NCBI GenBank assembly: GCA_013433145.1
Contig: CM024189.1
Location: 62,001-126,000 of the forward strand
Length of the DNA: 64,000 nt
From: Ascaris suum
Taxonomy: Eukaryota > Nematoda > Chromadorea > Rhabditida > Ascarididae
Reading direction: 5' to 3'
The notes under the pieces are model-generated. The model did no database searches. It saw only the letters and a program-made list of their open reading frames with translations, and was not told the DNA's origin. Shown piece by piece: positions 39,240 to 53,319 of this stretch. The first letter of the stretch is position 1. Each line of letters begins with the position of its first letter. Both the position numbers and the translations under genes were made by a program.

Positions 39240-42200
39240 TTAGAGCAATAAAAAATTACACCGGCGGGTCCTTGTAGAACTTAGCCTGAACCTATTTGGA
39301 AGCTGGTGACAAAAAAAGCTATCAAGCAGGCCGTATTTTAATTCTACTCGCCTAATGATCGCTCGACTGTGATTTAGTAGAAGCGTATGCAGATGGTCCC
39401 TCTTGAATTGGTATTTTAAGTTTAAAGATAAAGCATACCTTGATGTGTGAAAAGTCACTAAGCTCCAGAAGGCTTTTAAATATGGAAGCAACATTCTGAG
39501 CAGTTTTTGCTGACGCTTCGACGTATCGTACGTTTGCATTCAGCCGCGACGTCCATGCAGTTGCTGTGGCCTCGTAAATCTGTAGTGATGATGTGATGAT
39601 TGCTTGTGTCTCAATCTTCAGTTAAAGGTGACTCATCTCCTCCTTACATCGCCCTTCAGATTCGCATCTGGTGTCATTGAGGTGACTTGCTTTAATATGA
39701 AATTGGTGTAATCGGAGGTGGGAGTCAAAATCACGCTAGCAGTTCCCTCGAACGTTGGACCGGTGGACTTCTGGGGCGAAATTCCACTTGATAACATTTA
39801 CTTTGAACTTTTGCGCCTATTCAGAATGGCGATAATTTTGAGGACTGGATAGAGCAATTCTTTGGTGAGATAAATTGATTCCTTTGCTGCGTGAAACTGA
39901 TTTATGACAGAACGTTTTTTCATTTCCTGATCCTTTCTTTCTCTACAAACCTGAGCACGAGCCTGCCAACTTTGGAACTCTTGGCACGGTGTTATAATGT
40001 AAATGAGTGCTAAGCAAATAAATCGGACATTTGGCAACACCTAACATGCAAGAATTACTCAACGTAGAAACCCTTGACTGCTTGTAATGCAGTTCAGATA
40101 ACGAAACACGTGACAGGCATTTCCTTTACCAATATATGACCCAAAATTGCCCATTAAAGCCTTGTAATGCAAGGTGCTAGAGTGAATCGCAGATATGGGC
40201 ACATATTTCTTGCACTCGCAGGTGCATTTAACGCCAGGCACGTAACAAGCGCACTTTTAGCGCAAGGTGCACGCAAGAGAACAAATGCGAGTCTGCTGGA
40301 GGAGAGTCTTTTAAGACAGCCATCTGCGCCTTCTCGGAAAGGAAGTTTTTTCCATGACTATAAGAATCTTTGACCCTCGTAAAAAAATGCAGCTAAGTTT
40401 GCAATTCGCATCGAGCGCTAAAGACGAGCTGTGTTTGTGAGCAAAAAGAGCTGTGAGAACAGAGAGTGGCAGTATGGGAATCTGCTTCTTGAGTGTTTCA
40501 GCACTAAGGAGACCTTCCATAGTGGAAATGTCTCGTTCTTAAGATGTTCTTTGAGCACATCCATGTCGGCAGCACTCTTTGGCGCAAGTGTCGGGAGTAA
40601 ATTTATCCTATAGCTTTAGTGTTGCTGGTAAAATAAGTCACGAGGAGCAACTTTTTGGGGTAGGGACGCTAACGGCATATAGACCCTCTGATACAAACGC
40701 CTCTCGGTGCAAGCGTTTTCAGTGACAACGCCCCTGCTGCAGTTGGCCTGGGCACAAGTGCCTGGAGGAATAAATATGTAAACATCACCGCGTTCGTATC
40801 GCATTACGCCTAAAAAATACTGTAAAATATGCGAATGCCGCTTCACGAAACGATGGCTAGGACATAGTGATGTAGTAGATTTTGTTATCAAATGTGTAGT
40901 ACTCTCTGAAATAGCAACGGTGCTTCAGAAAGTAAGAACGTAGTGATAATATCAACAAGGAGGTAGGGTTAGAGAAAAAAAATTAATTTTATGGAAGAAA
41001 AATAAAATTAGACAGCAATAAATCAAATCGAAAATGACCGTAACTTAATGGGGAAGAAATTGCTCAATGAGAAAATCACTTACATAGAGAAGGGTAGAGA
41101 AGTATATAAAAGGAAAAAAAAGTTTTGACTAAAATGGTGACCTTCTTCGACGATAAATCGCTTTTGTTACCAACAATAACAATCGGTAGTTGGCGGATGT
41201 CTGTCCTCCTTTCACATAATTCAGTCCACAGCTCACTCATCTAAAAGTAAACCCATGAGAATGTATAAATTTCCATTAGCACAAACGTCATTCTCACTGT
41301 TTCGTGAAACATTAACAAGAATTTCACTAAGACAATCTTCCTTCCTTTGTCTTATGGATTTGCTGAATGAACCAAACAATCTTAAGACGTGCACAATCAT
41401 GCATTGAGAAAGAACACTATGCTGCTTGAAATGAATCTCTTAACTTTTGGAGGAGAAGAAAATATTCTTTGAACGATACTCCGGAAATCACATTAAAAAA
41501 TTTCCTTCGACATCATACTGTTTCCTTTAGTTAAAAAACATGTTTTCCCGATTTAAGTATCTCACATTTACATTCAACAATAATTCTTGCTCACTTAGCA
41601 CCAAAGCAGTTACCTCTTTGAAACTTTGTATATCGTCGACGGCGAAAACGAGCATAAAACTATCTGCGGAAGCGACGGCAAGCTTTCGCATGTCAGGGAA
41701 GTTGAAATTCGTATCGAGTATTTCCAACGATAACTGCGTTCCCTTGAAACATATAATATAGTACAAATTTAACAAGAACAAGATGCTATCACAGCGCCAG
41801 CCTTCTACCTTCCAAATAACACTTCATAGTGTGACCGCTGGGTTCTTTCTGTGCATTCAAGGATTTATGCGCTGTAATTAGAAGCAATAAAATTTTCGAT
41901 AAAGAAGCGAGTGTCGAAGGCAGAAAGCCGCGTTTCTAGTAATGCAGTCTGCACTGTCAAGAAGGAATCTCCGAATTTTTTTCAGTCGCATGTCATTTCT
42001 CAGAGATCGGGGAAAGTAGCACAGTTTTTACAGCTACACAGTTAAGTGCAAACGAAGCACTTCAGTCCAAATCGTGTCCAGTCCACTCGCTTAAGCCGCG
42101 AGTAGCATGAACGTTTTCACTTGTATTTTGGCGCTGGAAAAATGAGCTACGAGAATATTTGAGCGTCATTTGCACCGGCGCTGGCAGGTGGACTGGAATT

Positions 42201-45200
42201 TGCGACCTCTAACCTAGAAGGACAGAGTTATCCAGAAACTTTCAGAGAAGCCATGGTTCTCAGAAATTTCTTTCTTGTGCAACTCTCATGTTAGGAAAGA
42301 ATGCAAGAATTACTCACCTTGAGGAAAGACAGGCAAGCAGGAGAAGACTGCCCCAGAAGACGAAACATGTGCACTGAAGGTCTAAAATGCTGTTTCAGCA
42401 GATTTTGGATTTCACATAGCCTTGTCTTGTTTTTTCAAGAAGCAGGCAGACACTGGGAAAATCGTAAACAACGAACGACTCGAAGATAGCAAGGATTTGG
42501 ACGGGTAATGTGCAGTCAACGCCTTTCTACTGAAATATACATGAAAGTGATCTTTCGAAGGAACTAGGTCGTAAGGATATTTAACATCCTTGTCATTCAA
42601 ACTTTATCAGCATCGCCTTCGATGAAGCTAAAGTTCTCGTATCCTGAGAACGACGTCTATCCAATATCGGCTTAGTGTTCAAAGGAACAAGTCAGTGACG
42701 TTCCAAGGAACTTCAGCAGCGATGCATTAACGGAATTCCCGCTGCGATTTACATTTGAGAATATTTGCTTCACCGTTCTCGGACTGTACTAAATGGCTTA
42801 AGATCAGAAAGAAGTGTTTCTTTGGAATATGGAAAATTACAATGAGGAGTGACAAGAAAAGTTGAAATAAAATTACTCTTGACTGCACAAATACCTCCAA
42901 AATTAAAAAAAAAACTTGCTCCACAATCGAATAGAGTCTGGAGAAACAAATTCACTTAGAGAACGTTACGGCTGGAACGCAACTTTGCATATCCTAATCT
43001 GAAAATGTGCCCAGGCAACCAGCCCCATTAACCGAATGGGCATCCTTTCCTTTCTTGAACAACTGCCAAACTTATGCTGAGGTGATGTGAAATTCCTTTT
43101 GAGTGATGCTGCCGTTGTTAACGCCAAGTGATTCCTTCTGCTTTGACGTATAAGCTCTTCACTGAAAGGTTTACTAAGCAAGCCTTAACACAGAACTGTT
43201 ATATTTCGCGTTGGATGCTATCGCTAATTCCACACACCGAGCTAATGTTGCTGCTTTTCTTCATAGGTCCTCAATTTATTCACTGCTGCACATCAGCGCT
43301 GGCACGCCCCGAGGCTCAGGATGAGCTTAACTGGAGGAGTTGTGACCTTGAAAGTTGTGGAGCCGCATGAATTCTCAATAAGATCTCAAAGCTAAAGGCG
43401 TCCCAAGGACCTCACAAAGGTGCCGAGCACCGCCTCGCCCCACTGTCGAGACGTTTCTGGGATATTCAGAAACCCGGGCGACCGAGGCTACTCGAAGTTC
43501 GAGCACGCCGAGAATTTTTTTCTTCGAAGTTCGCTGTTAGTACCCAGCATTTATAACACTACAAATCAGGTCCTCCGTCACCTTACGAAGATTGGTACAG
43601 GTCTTTAAGAAAACACGTTCTTATCAATGATTCGCCAGTTGCTCGTGTGCGTTCACCCAGGCTTCGCCTTCTTCCTAATGATTACCCACTTTCACTTATT
43701 TCCTGCAAGTTATTTGGCCTTTGCTCGATCAGCAGCCCAGCGAAATCTCGAATCATCTGCCCTTACTTTTGCGACAAAGAAAGTTGCTAAACCTCTTTCG
43801 GTTCCTTCTTGTTTAATTTCTCTTGCAGCAGAAAGCAACATTCCTTATGATGAAATTTTTAAAAAGCATTGACTGCCTTTAACAAATGACATTCTGCGTT
43901 TACTGCTGTCATATCCACTCGTAAATATTTCATGCTTCGGTGGTGCTTTGTTGCAGCTGTTAATGTGAGGTTTACTTTAGGCAACGAGTTTCGTATCATA
44001 TCACCACTAGTCGAAAACCTAATGCTGCCTCACTGAAAAAGTTGTTGCCAGATGTCGCGCTTTGAATATATCCTTCGTTCTAAAGATTGTTCGAAATCAA
44101 TGGCGCTCTAAATTACCTTTAAGTTCGTTTTTTTTTTTTGGGTGGGAAGTTGTCAACGACTTGCTTCACTTTCAGATTTTTAAATCACGTTTCCTAGTGA
44201 TAAGCCCTTCTTGGAATCGAATTGCTAATAGCAGTTCCACTCCAAAATGAAACGCACCACCTTTGATGCTTCTCATTGTTTTTCCTTACTAACTGTCAGC
44301 AAAATAAGCTTTTTACATAATCTAATTGTTTTTCCTTGTAAGGCGTTCCAGCATTACAATGTTGTTCCAGTATTTTGCTGAATGAAGGGGAACGAGGATG
44401 AATGAAGCCTCCTAAAACCAATACGTCCATAAGAAGGTCAGACTACGACGAAAAGACAGTGACTTGATATCTCTTGATTTTAGCATGTTTCCCAATTCGC
44501 TGCTTCTCTACCACAAATTAGATCAAATGCAAATTTTGCTTCAGCAGCAGAATAAATAACTCGTTCTCGTCAACGAAATTTGGCACTCGACCAAAAATAT
44601 CACCTCGTTCTACGGTACCTCCGAGAGGTAGGCCAGCCCTCCATTCTGGCTGTGTGAGTGCCTCGAAGATTTTCAAGGAAACATCATAGCTATAACTTAC
44701 AACAGAAGGCTTTGCCATCAAAACGTTTCTTTTTCTGTCAAAATCAGCAACTAAGACACCTCTCTGCTCTCGATTTCTGGGAAATTCCTGTTTGTCCGGT
44801 GCAAGAAGTTTTCGCGCAATGTGTTGCGACTAAAAGAAGCCACCAATTACGGTCGCCACACTGGCTAGTATTGGCCAATGTTTTCAGTTTCCGCATTCTC
44901 TCCTCTTCTCTTTCCCACTTGAGTTTTATTACACCTAATAATTTTCAAAAAATCGTTCATAAATATATCGAGCCTTGTGTCACGCTTATGCAGGTGTGTG
45001 AAAGGTGGGGAGGAAGTTGTTTGCAACTTATTAGACCAATTTTTCTGGAATTTAAGTTAATGGTGGATTATACAGATACAGTGATCCGCTGCCACGTTCG
45101 TTGATGGTGATTAGTGCGCTTTCTGCAGTGAGAAGGAAGCGATTATTGGTTGTTCAGAATTAGTCATTGTCACAAGTCTTCCTCAAAATTTATGAGCGCT

Positions 45201-46121
45201 TTAAGAACGTCGATCTTTCCACAAAAATTCGCTAATGTTTTCTTTGAATGGAACCTTTTTTATGGACAATTGTCGGAATTAAAAGGTCGTCCGATCCTCA
45301 TCGAGGAAATGAAGTAAAATGTAGCTTTAGTGCCTATGCGAGCTGTATATTGAGATTTAAATACAAAGGGCTTTCTAACACAACAGTCCGTTAGGGAAAT
45401 AGTTGCATTATATCAACACAACGACATGCGTTCTTCATCATTTTTCTGTGTTTCAGCTCAAGCCATGTCCGGCGTTGTAAGTCATGTTAAAGTCATATAT
45501 AATTTGCACCTGCGTCGTTCCTGACTTATAGCTAAAAAATAAATGAACGATGCCTGAGTCAGGAATGTTAAATAAGTCGCATATCACTTCATCGTCCATG
45601 TAGAATCATCAAATATGGCGGTGACTCACACTTTTCCGCCTTGGGTGCTGCAGATGGTATTAATGGCATGGTGGACTAGCGGTGTGATGCAGTCGATAAA
45701 CAGGCTGCTAAGCTTTTGAAGACTGACTTAAGAATATGATCCAATAAGGATCGGATTGCTGCAGCCAGTTGTTAACATTGACGGCAATGAAACTTAGATC
45801 TGCGAAGTGTTTTTCCTGTCCTGAGGAAGAGCAGTAGAAAAATAGCATATCAACCTACAGAGTTCAGGCTCTCCTCGTGTATTTCACTGTGTGATAAGTA
45901 GATACTCTAGAAAGCTTATTTTAAAGGATTCATAGCATTGCTCCAATACTCTTTCTGAGACAATTCCAACCTGTATCTTGAAGTTTCGCGAATGCAGGTC
46001 TTCGATGGTCTCCTTATATTTATCGGAAAACTCTTCATAGAAAAATCTTCGAATAATCGACGTCTTGCCCACCTTTGCCGATCCCAGAACAATCAGTCGA
46101 TATGTCTTCGCTGGCATTACG
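39240..46121 (-). CDS. Ras-family small GTPase, complete, 192 residues
   Basis: Five exons join in phase 0: 46121-45971 (ATG 46117-46115), 41742-41614, 41240-41142, 39579-39439 and 39302-39240 (TAA). Small GTPases switch between GDP and GTP states. Motifs: P-loop GSAKVGKTS (residues 12-20), switch I YKETIEDLHSRNF with Thr37, G4 NKSD (117-120) and G5 EASAK (SAK 148-150). The TIED switch I and the FPDMRKLA after G3 most resemble the RASD (Dexras/Rhes) and Di-Ras side of the family. G3 is odd: LDTNFNFPDMRK, where DTSG or DTAG is usual, so both the DxxG glycine and the catalytic Gln position are lost. The tail is basic (NRFRLSSTRTRR) and ends CNFLLL, with Cys187 six residues from the end, so no CAAX box. 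TTTCAG at 46127-46122 next to the ATG is a possible spliced-leader site. The acceptor at 41743 is TTTCAAG and the donor at 41141 is GTCACC, both weak. Confidence 0.88.
40088..40495 (+). repeat. Copy 1 of a 408-bp exact direct repeat
   Basis: The block beginning TGCAGTTCAGATAACGAAAC and ending CTGCTTCTTGAGTG is identical base for base to 51906-52313, same orientation, offset 11818. It lies in the intron of the Ras-like gene between exons 41240-41142 and 39579-39439. Recognisable but diverged similarity continues outwards (upstream at least to the AAGCAAATAAAT stretch near 40012, downstream at least to the GTGCAAGCGTTTTCAGTGACA stretch near 40710), so the exact block is embedded in an older repeat. 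Confidence 0.93.
43267..43395 (+). other. Coding-like frame antisense inside the Ras-like gene's first intron
   Basis: After a T-rich tract ending TTCTTCATAG, a frame of 42 codons reads VLNLFTAAHQRWHAPRLRMS and ends HEFSIRSQS before TAA at 43393-43395. The stretch 43.27-43.54 kb is richer in G+C than the rest of the intron. A second open frame in another phase follows (RRFWDIQKPGRPRLLEVRAR...). It could be an exon of a nested plus-strand gene, a repeat, or chance. I could not connect it to other exons. Confidence 0.2.
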
Positions 46122-46128
46122 CTGAAAG
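46122..46128 (-). promoter_or_regulatory. Candidate trans-splice acceptor of the Ras-like gene
   Basis: On the minus strand CTTTCAG ends four bases before the initiator ATG (46117-46115). Such proximity is typical of nematode spliced-leader acceptors. A cis intron in the 5' UTR is the alternative. Confidence 0.5.
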
Positions 46129-46199
46129 AGTGTTTGCAAAAAGGTTGAATTTTCCTTGGGTACTCCACAAAACCAGACGCGTTCAGGCATATTTGAAAC

Positions 46200-49100
46200 G
46201 ACGGCGTAGATGAGAACATGAGACAGTCGACAACGTAACATGAAATTTATGTAACAGATTAGTTACTGTGATACTTCCGACAGTTGCAACGTATGCTGCG
46301 AAGTCACTGGAAAACAAATCAACTCGCGCGCTCTAATCATTAAACGGTCTTTGGACAGAACGACGGCGGAAGTTGACGATAAGGCGACGTTGCAAAACTT
46401 TTTTTTGAAGATCGTATTAGGTAATGCAAATCGCAACTGTTGATGCAATTGTGATACATATGAGAAGAAGAATCTGTTTAGTTTTAATGAACTTTGGAGG
46501 TGAATTTTGCTTTTATGTGCTTTTTTGCCTGACAAACAAAATATCCTGCGAATGCAATTGCTGTCTGCCTGTTTCAGTGTCAGATCCAGCGTAGTAATTC
46601 CAATAATATTTGTAAACTGGGCTCCGAGTCCGCTTTATGACCCTTAGTGAAGCTATTATGTTTGAGTTCCTCTAGTGATGAAGCTTTACCTGCTCCTGCA
46701 GCTGTTCGGTCCTTGATAAAAGGTACCTTCTCTGGTATCACATCACGATCCCTCTCTTTGCTTTATCAAAGGTTCCTAAATTCCAAAAGTTTTGCTGCAA
46801 AAGTAGTGAAACTTGGATCTGAGGAAATAAATGAAAAAATGATTTCGTTTACGAAGTTTGCTTAGGGATCTCTGACGGAATTTCAGAACCTCATAACTTT
46901 TGCCGTAGTGCAGTTCCTTCCATGAACTTTATTTTTTTGCAACGAAAACCGCAAAACTTTGTCCTATTTCTCCTAGGACAGTAGGAAAGGCTTTCTTTCA
47001 ACAGTTCCACAGGGGTCGCAAAAGTTTTTTTTTTTTTTTTAACGAAGTTTTAAAATTTTACGCTAGCGATCACAGTTAAAGCTCTAAGCGACCACAATGA
47101 AACCGCTAAGCCGTCCCATGGTCGACGCCGGACGTTAGGTTGATTCCATAGAAAGGTACATATGAGAGCTTTCGTTGAACTCAAACGACTAGCACATGAA
47201 AAAGCATCTCCTTATGCTACTAGCTCTTATATTATGCATGAAACACGTTAGCAGCACATATCCTACTTGGACTGTCTTGCAATGTTTCAGCGCAGTGAAG
47301 TTTTTCTTCTGAATATTCCAGGTCTTGGGAAAACCCTAAGGGGTCAACTAGTCTTCCATTCTCTACGGAGTTACATGAGGAGTATTGTACTGAGCGAGGC
47401 CTAACAACTCAGTACAAAGGAAACGACTACGAAGGAGAGGAGTTAGGCGCAGAAAACTCGACGCTGAGTGGTGCTAGAAGCACTAACAGCCTGCAGGTAG
47501 CGGTAGTAGTATTCGACAGTGGCAGCAGGCAGCAGAAGTATATTACCAGTAGCAAGTAGTAAAATTCCAGATTTAAGAGGAGAGATTAATAGTGAGTGTT
47601 GCAGGTTGCATAGCATTGAAAATTTGATGCAGTAGCAACATTACTAACCGCAGTATAAGCATTTCTAAGATATAGCTATGGAGTTATGCTAGCTGCTGAG
47701 TATCGCTAATGCTAGCTGACTGTTAAATGCTGAGAACTGTTAACGGCGATTGACGGTGAGCAGCGCTGATAATCGTAAGTGGTGCTTATGGCGGTAAGAA
47801 GCAACACTATTCGTTGAGAAAGTGATATCAAATCAAACAGTGATACTGACAATAGTAATAAGTAACACTGCAATTAGAGTAACAAAAGCAATATTAATTA
47901 TTATTCGGGCTAAATGAAACCACTGAAGCCCAAATGATTTCACTTAGACTGAAGCGAAAAAAATAAGAGCGGTATAGCCCTGTCAACACGAATCAAAAAT
48001 GTGATCTGATCGTTTCGATTGTAAATTGGAAACCACTCTATTTTCTTCTTGTTTTGACACTGGAAATCGAACGCCAAATAAGGCAGACAGAGAGAGGGAG
48101 AGAGAGATGCAAAGAAATGGGCGGAGACAAATATAAATGAAGATCATGTAAATCGGATCAACATAGTGATTTGATCATAATCTAAAAAGTTCGCAGATTT
48201 CTTTTCTTGTGTTTAAAGAGCAAATGATGGCAGATTCTCATGAGTTTTCGCTCAATAATAGCAGTCGACTATGTGCTACGAACGTAGTATTCGGTCCCTG
48301 GGAGCCCAGTGCACAGAACGAATAGTGGGATCTTAATAACCCTGCACGGTAACCCCTCCCCCCTCTCGCACCTCAGCGACCATGAAGTAGCTAAAAATTA
48401 AATCCCTCTGAGTTTGAGTTTTGAGAGGAGCATTTCATGCAGCCGAAACAACACATCTTGTCGGCAATTCATCAGCCCCTCCTTATTCAGTCTGAGCACA
48501 TTAGAAAATTCCCATCTTCAGCCTCTTGCCGAAGAAGTCACGCCTACGTCTGTGTTAAATCACCGTCTAATAAGTTTAACATGAAGACATCATAGGTCAT
48601 ATAATTTATTGTAAAGACCAACATGTCGCATCACCTGCTCGCGAACGAGCTAATTAATCCTGTGTAGCTTTTTGCCCACCTTATCTGCACCTTCTCAATC
48701 ACTTCAACCACAGATGACTGAACTGCTCTTCTAGATCAGAAATGCAAACATAGGTGGTGCATGGCGACTGCACGAAAGCTTTTGATGTCGTATGTCTCAG
48801 GAAACCTCAGCATAAAATGGAAACGAGATCACTACTAAAATCGACAGAATCATCGCTTTTTGTCGTTCATTCAGAGCGAACATAGCCAACTCTTGACCTA
48901 ACCTGTAATTGCAAGCGCTGTTCTTCAAGTAGGCGTTGTGGATCTGTGCTCTTCCTGGTCTGTGTATATGATGTGCTCGAGAATTTGTTGAAGGTGCGCA
49001 AGTTATTCGAAAATGATTTGAAAACTTCGACTCTTGAGGGAACGCGCTACCGATTTTTGGGCCCTTTAGAGATTGATATCAGCGGATTTTCTCGTTGCTC

Positions 49101-49704
49101 AAAGTTGTGGCAGCTGAAGATTTGAACGTCGCGCACTTCATGTAAACTTTCACTGAGAGTGCTTTTTGAGAACTAATAGTGCGCCTCTAGCCTCAATAAT
49201 GAGGCTATTCGTGATCTTGATGTTAAACCACTCCAAACCTGCAAAAAAAAGTCGCCTTATCCGGACATCGCTGTTAAATCTCTCAAGTTTGCACAATTTT
49301 ACGTGCATTCCGACATAAGCATACCCCAGGGTAAAAGTAGTGCGTTTCTCTCCACTTACGTAATACTACACACACGTATGTTCACCCCATCTTTTTCGAT
49401 CTTGAGCCTCTAAAGTATCGAAGGTTCGCGATCGATTTGGTCTTATGCTGAAAGACTGTAAGCATTTGGTCTTTTTTAAAGAAAGGTGAGTGCCGAATCC
49501 ACCGTTTCAACTTGTACGGGAAACACTGGTTTTCTACGACTATCCCATTGGTATCACTGGTATGTGGATCATTCTCTATGAAAACGCCACTGAAGTGCAA
49601 AACGTTTCCGCATTTATAAGGTGAGTTGGTTGTGTCAGTTTGCCAAGCATTGTGTATTCGATTTATTGATGGAATATTATTCATCTGCGCTGTTTTTTTA
49701 AACA
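46200..49704. other. Intergenic stretch upstream of the Ras-like gene
   Basis: No gene supported over about 3.5 kb. It contains a T-run near 47025-47040 and a purine-rich GAGAGAGGGAGAGAGAG stretch near 48090. The promoter of the minus-strand Ras-like gene should be in the first part, but no specific element can be assigned. Confidence 0.35.
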
Positions 49705-51829
<2,125 letters not shown>

Positions 51830-51905
51830 AATAAATGAAATATTTAGCAGCGCTTCGCAGTACTTGGAAGAATAACTCAACGCAGAAACTTTTGGCTGCT
51901 TGCAC

Positions 51906-52313
51906 TGCAGTTCAGATAACGAAACACGTGACAGGCATTTCCTTTACCAATATATGACCCAAAATTGCCCATTAAAGCCTTGTAATGCAAGGTGCTAGAG
52001 TGAATCGCAGATATGGGCACATATTTCTTGCACTCGCAGGTGCATTTAACGCCAGGCACGTAACAAGCGCACTTTTAGCGCAAGGTGCACGCAAGAGAAC
52101 AAATGCGAGTCTGCTGGAGGAGAGTCTTTTAAGACAGCCATCTGCGCCTTCTCGGAAAGGAAGTTTTTTCCATGACTATAAGAATCTTTGACCCTCGTAA
52201 AAAAATGCAGCTAAGTTTGCAATTCGCATCGAGCGCTAAAGACGAGCTGTGTTTGTGAGCAAAAAGAGCTGTGAGAACAGAGAGTGGCAGTATGGGAATC
52301 TGCTTCTTGAGTG
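51906..52313 (+). repeat. Copy 2 of a 408-bp exact direct repeat
   Basis: Identical to 40088-40495. The diverged flanks also match copy 1, with AAGCAAATAAAT near 51830 upstream and GTGCATAGGTTTTCACTGACA near 52435 downstream, so the whole repeat unit spans roughly 51.83-52.46 kb. No open frame in it resembles a transposase or reverse transcriptase. Terminal inverted repeats are not obvious. It may be a non-autonomous element family. Confidence 0.93.
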
Positions 52314-52463
52314 CTGCAGCAATAAATAAATGTTCCATAGCATAAGTGTCCAATTTTATAAATCCTTCAGACGCATGAGTGCAGAATGAAAATATCCAGT
52401 AGAATAAGTGCCCGTAACACAAAAGCTGCCGCTTGGTGCATAGGTTTTCACTGACACCTCCCA

Positions 52464-53319
52464 TGGCACAAACACCTTACCGTGCAGGTATCATGTGACG
52501 CACGGACCGAGCAATGTAGACAGCGGCTAGCAAAAGGCAGTAAAGTAAGTAGGTGGATGCTGTGAAGAGTAAGCACTATCACCTTAGGAAGAAACATAGG
52601 TGACAAGATTACTAATGAATAGTGCATGCTGAAAAGATAAATTATGAACATATGTGGGCATAAATGAAAATAGCCATTAAAAAAACCTAAAAATCAAATG
52701 TAGCAAGCCTTACTTTATGGAAGAGATCACAAAGCGAGCGGATAGTGAAAAAATTTCTGAATTAAGTCAACTTTTAGCAGACTGTGGGTTGTGAAAATTT
52801 CCCATGAAAATGTATGGTAAATTGTAGCGTATACAGGAAATCTAAAATTGCAATGCGTTATGAATGATTAGTCTGGAGAGTAGAGACAAATGTGAATACA
52901 TAAAGAAATGAGGAGCTAATTTGAGTATTGGTGGGAAAATGTAGGTGAATGAGATTATTGTGAATATGCAACGGCTGGATGAAATTATCAAATGAACAGC
53001 AAATGCGACTTCACTAAATTAGCAACGATAGTGGGAAAATGTTATATACGCATACTGGGGGAATAAGGATTGCTGTAAATCACCGACAACAATCACAAAG
53101 AGGATTACATTTTTGTTTCAGTGTTCAATCAATGAAATAAAAGGCGGAGTCTTCTATAAAGTGTGTCCAGTGTAATGCGGTCACTTGTTGCTGCGCCGTC
53201 ACAGCAGTGAACATATTAATTTACATGTATTGATGTCACCGTCCTGTGATGAAAACCGATACAGAACCGACCTTATTTATACCACCCTCTACACCAACAA
53301 TTGAAAGCACATCAACACT
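52464..53319. other. AT-rich intergenic stretch
   Basis: AT-rich sequence without a supported gene. It follows the second copy of the dispersed repeat. Nothing further is recognised. Confidence 0.35.

Noticed and set aside
44658..45104. 148-codon plus-strand open frame inside the Ras-like intron
   Set aside because: No family signature and no splice support; it lies antisense to a defined intron.
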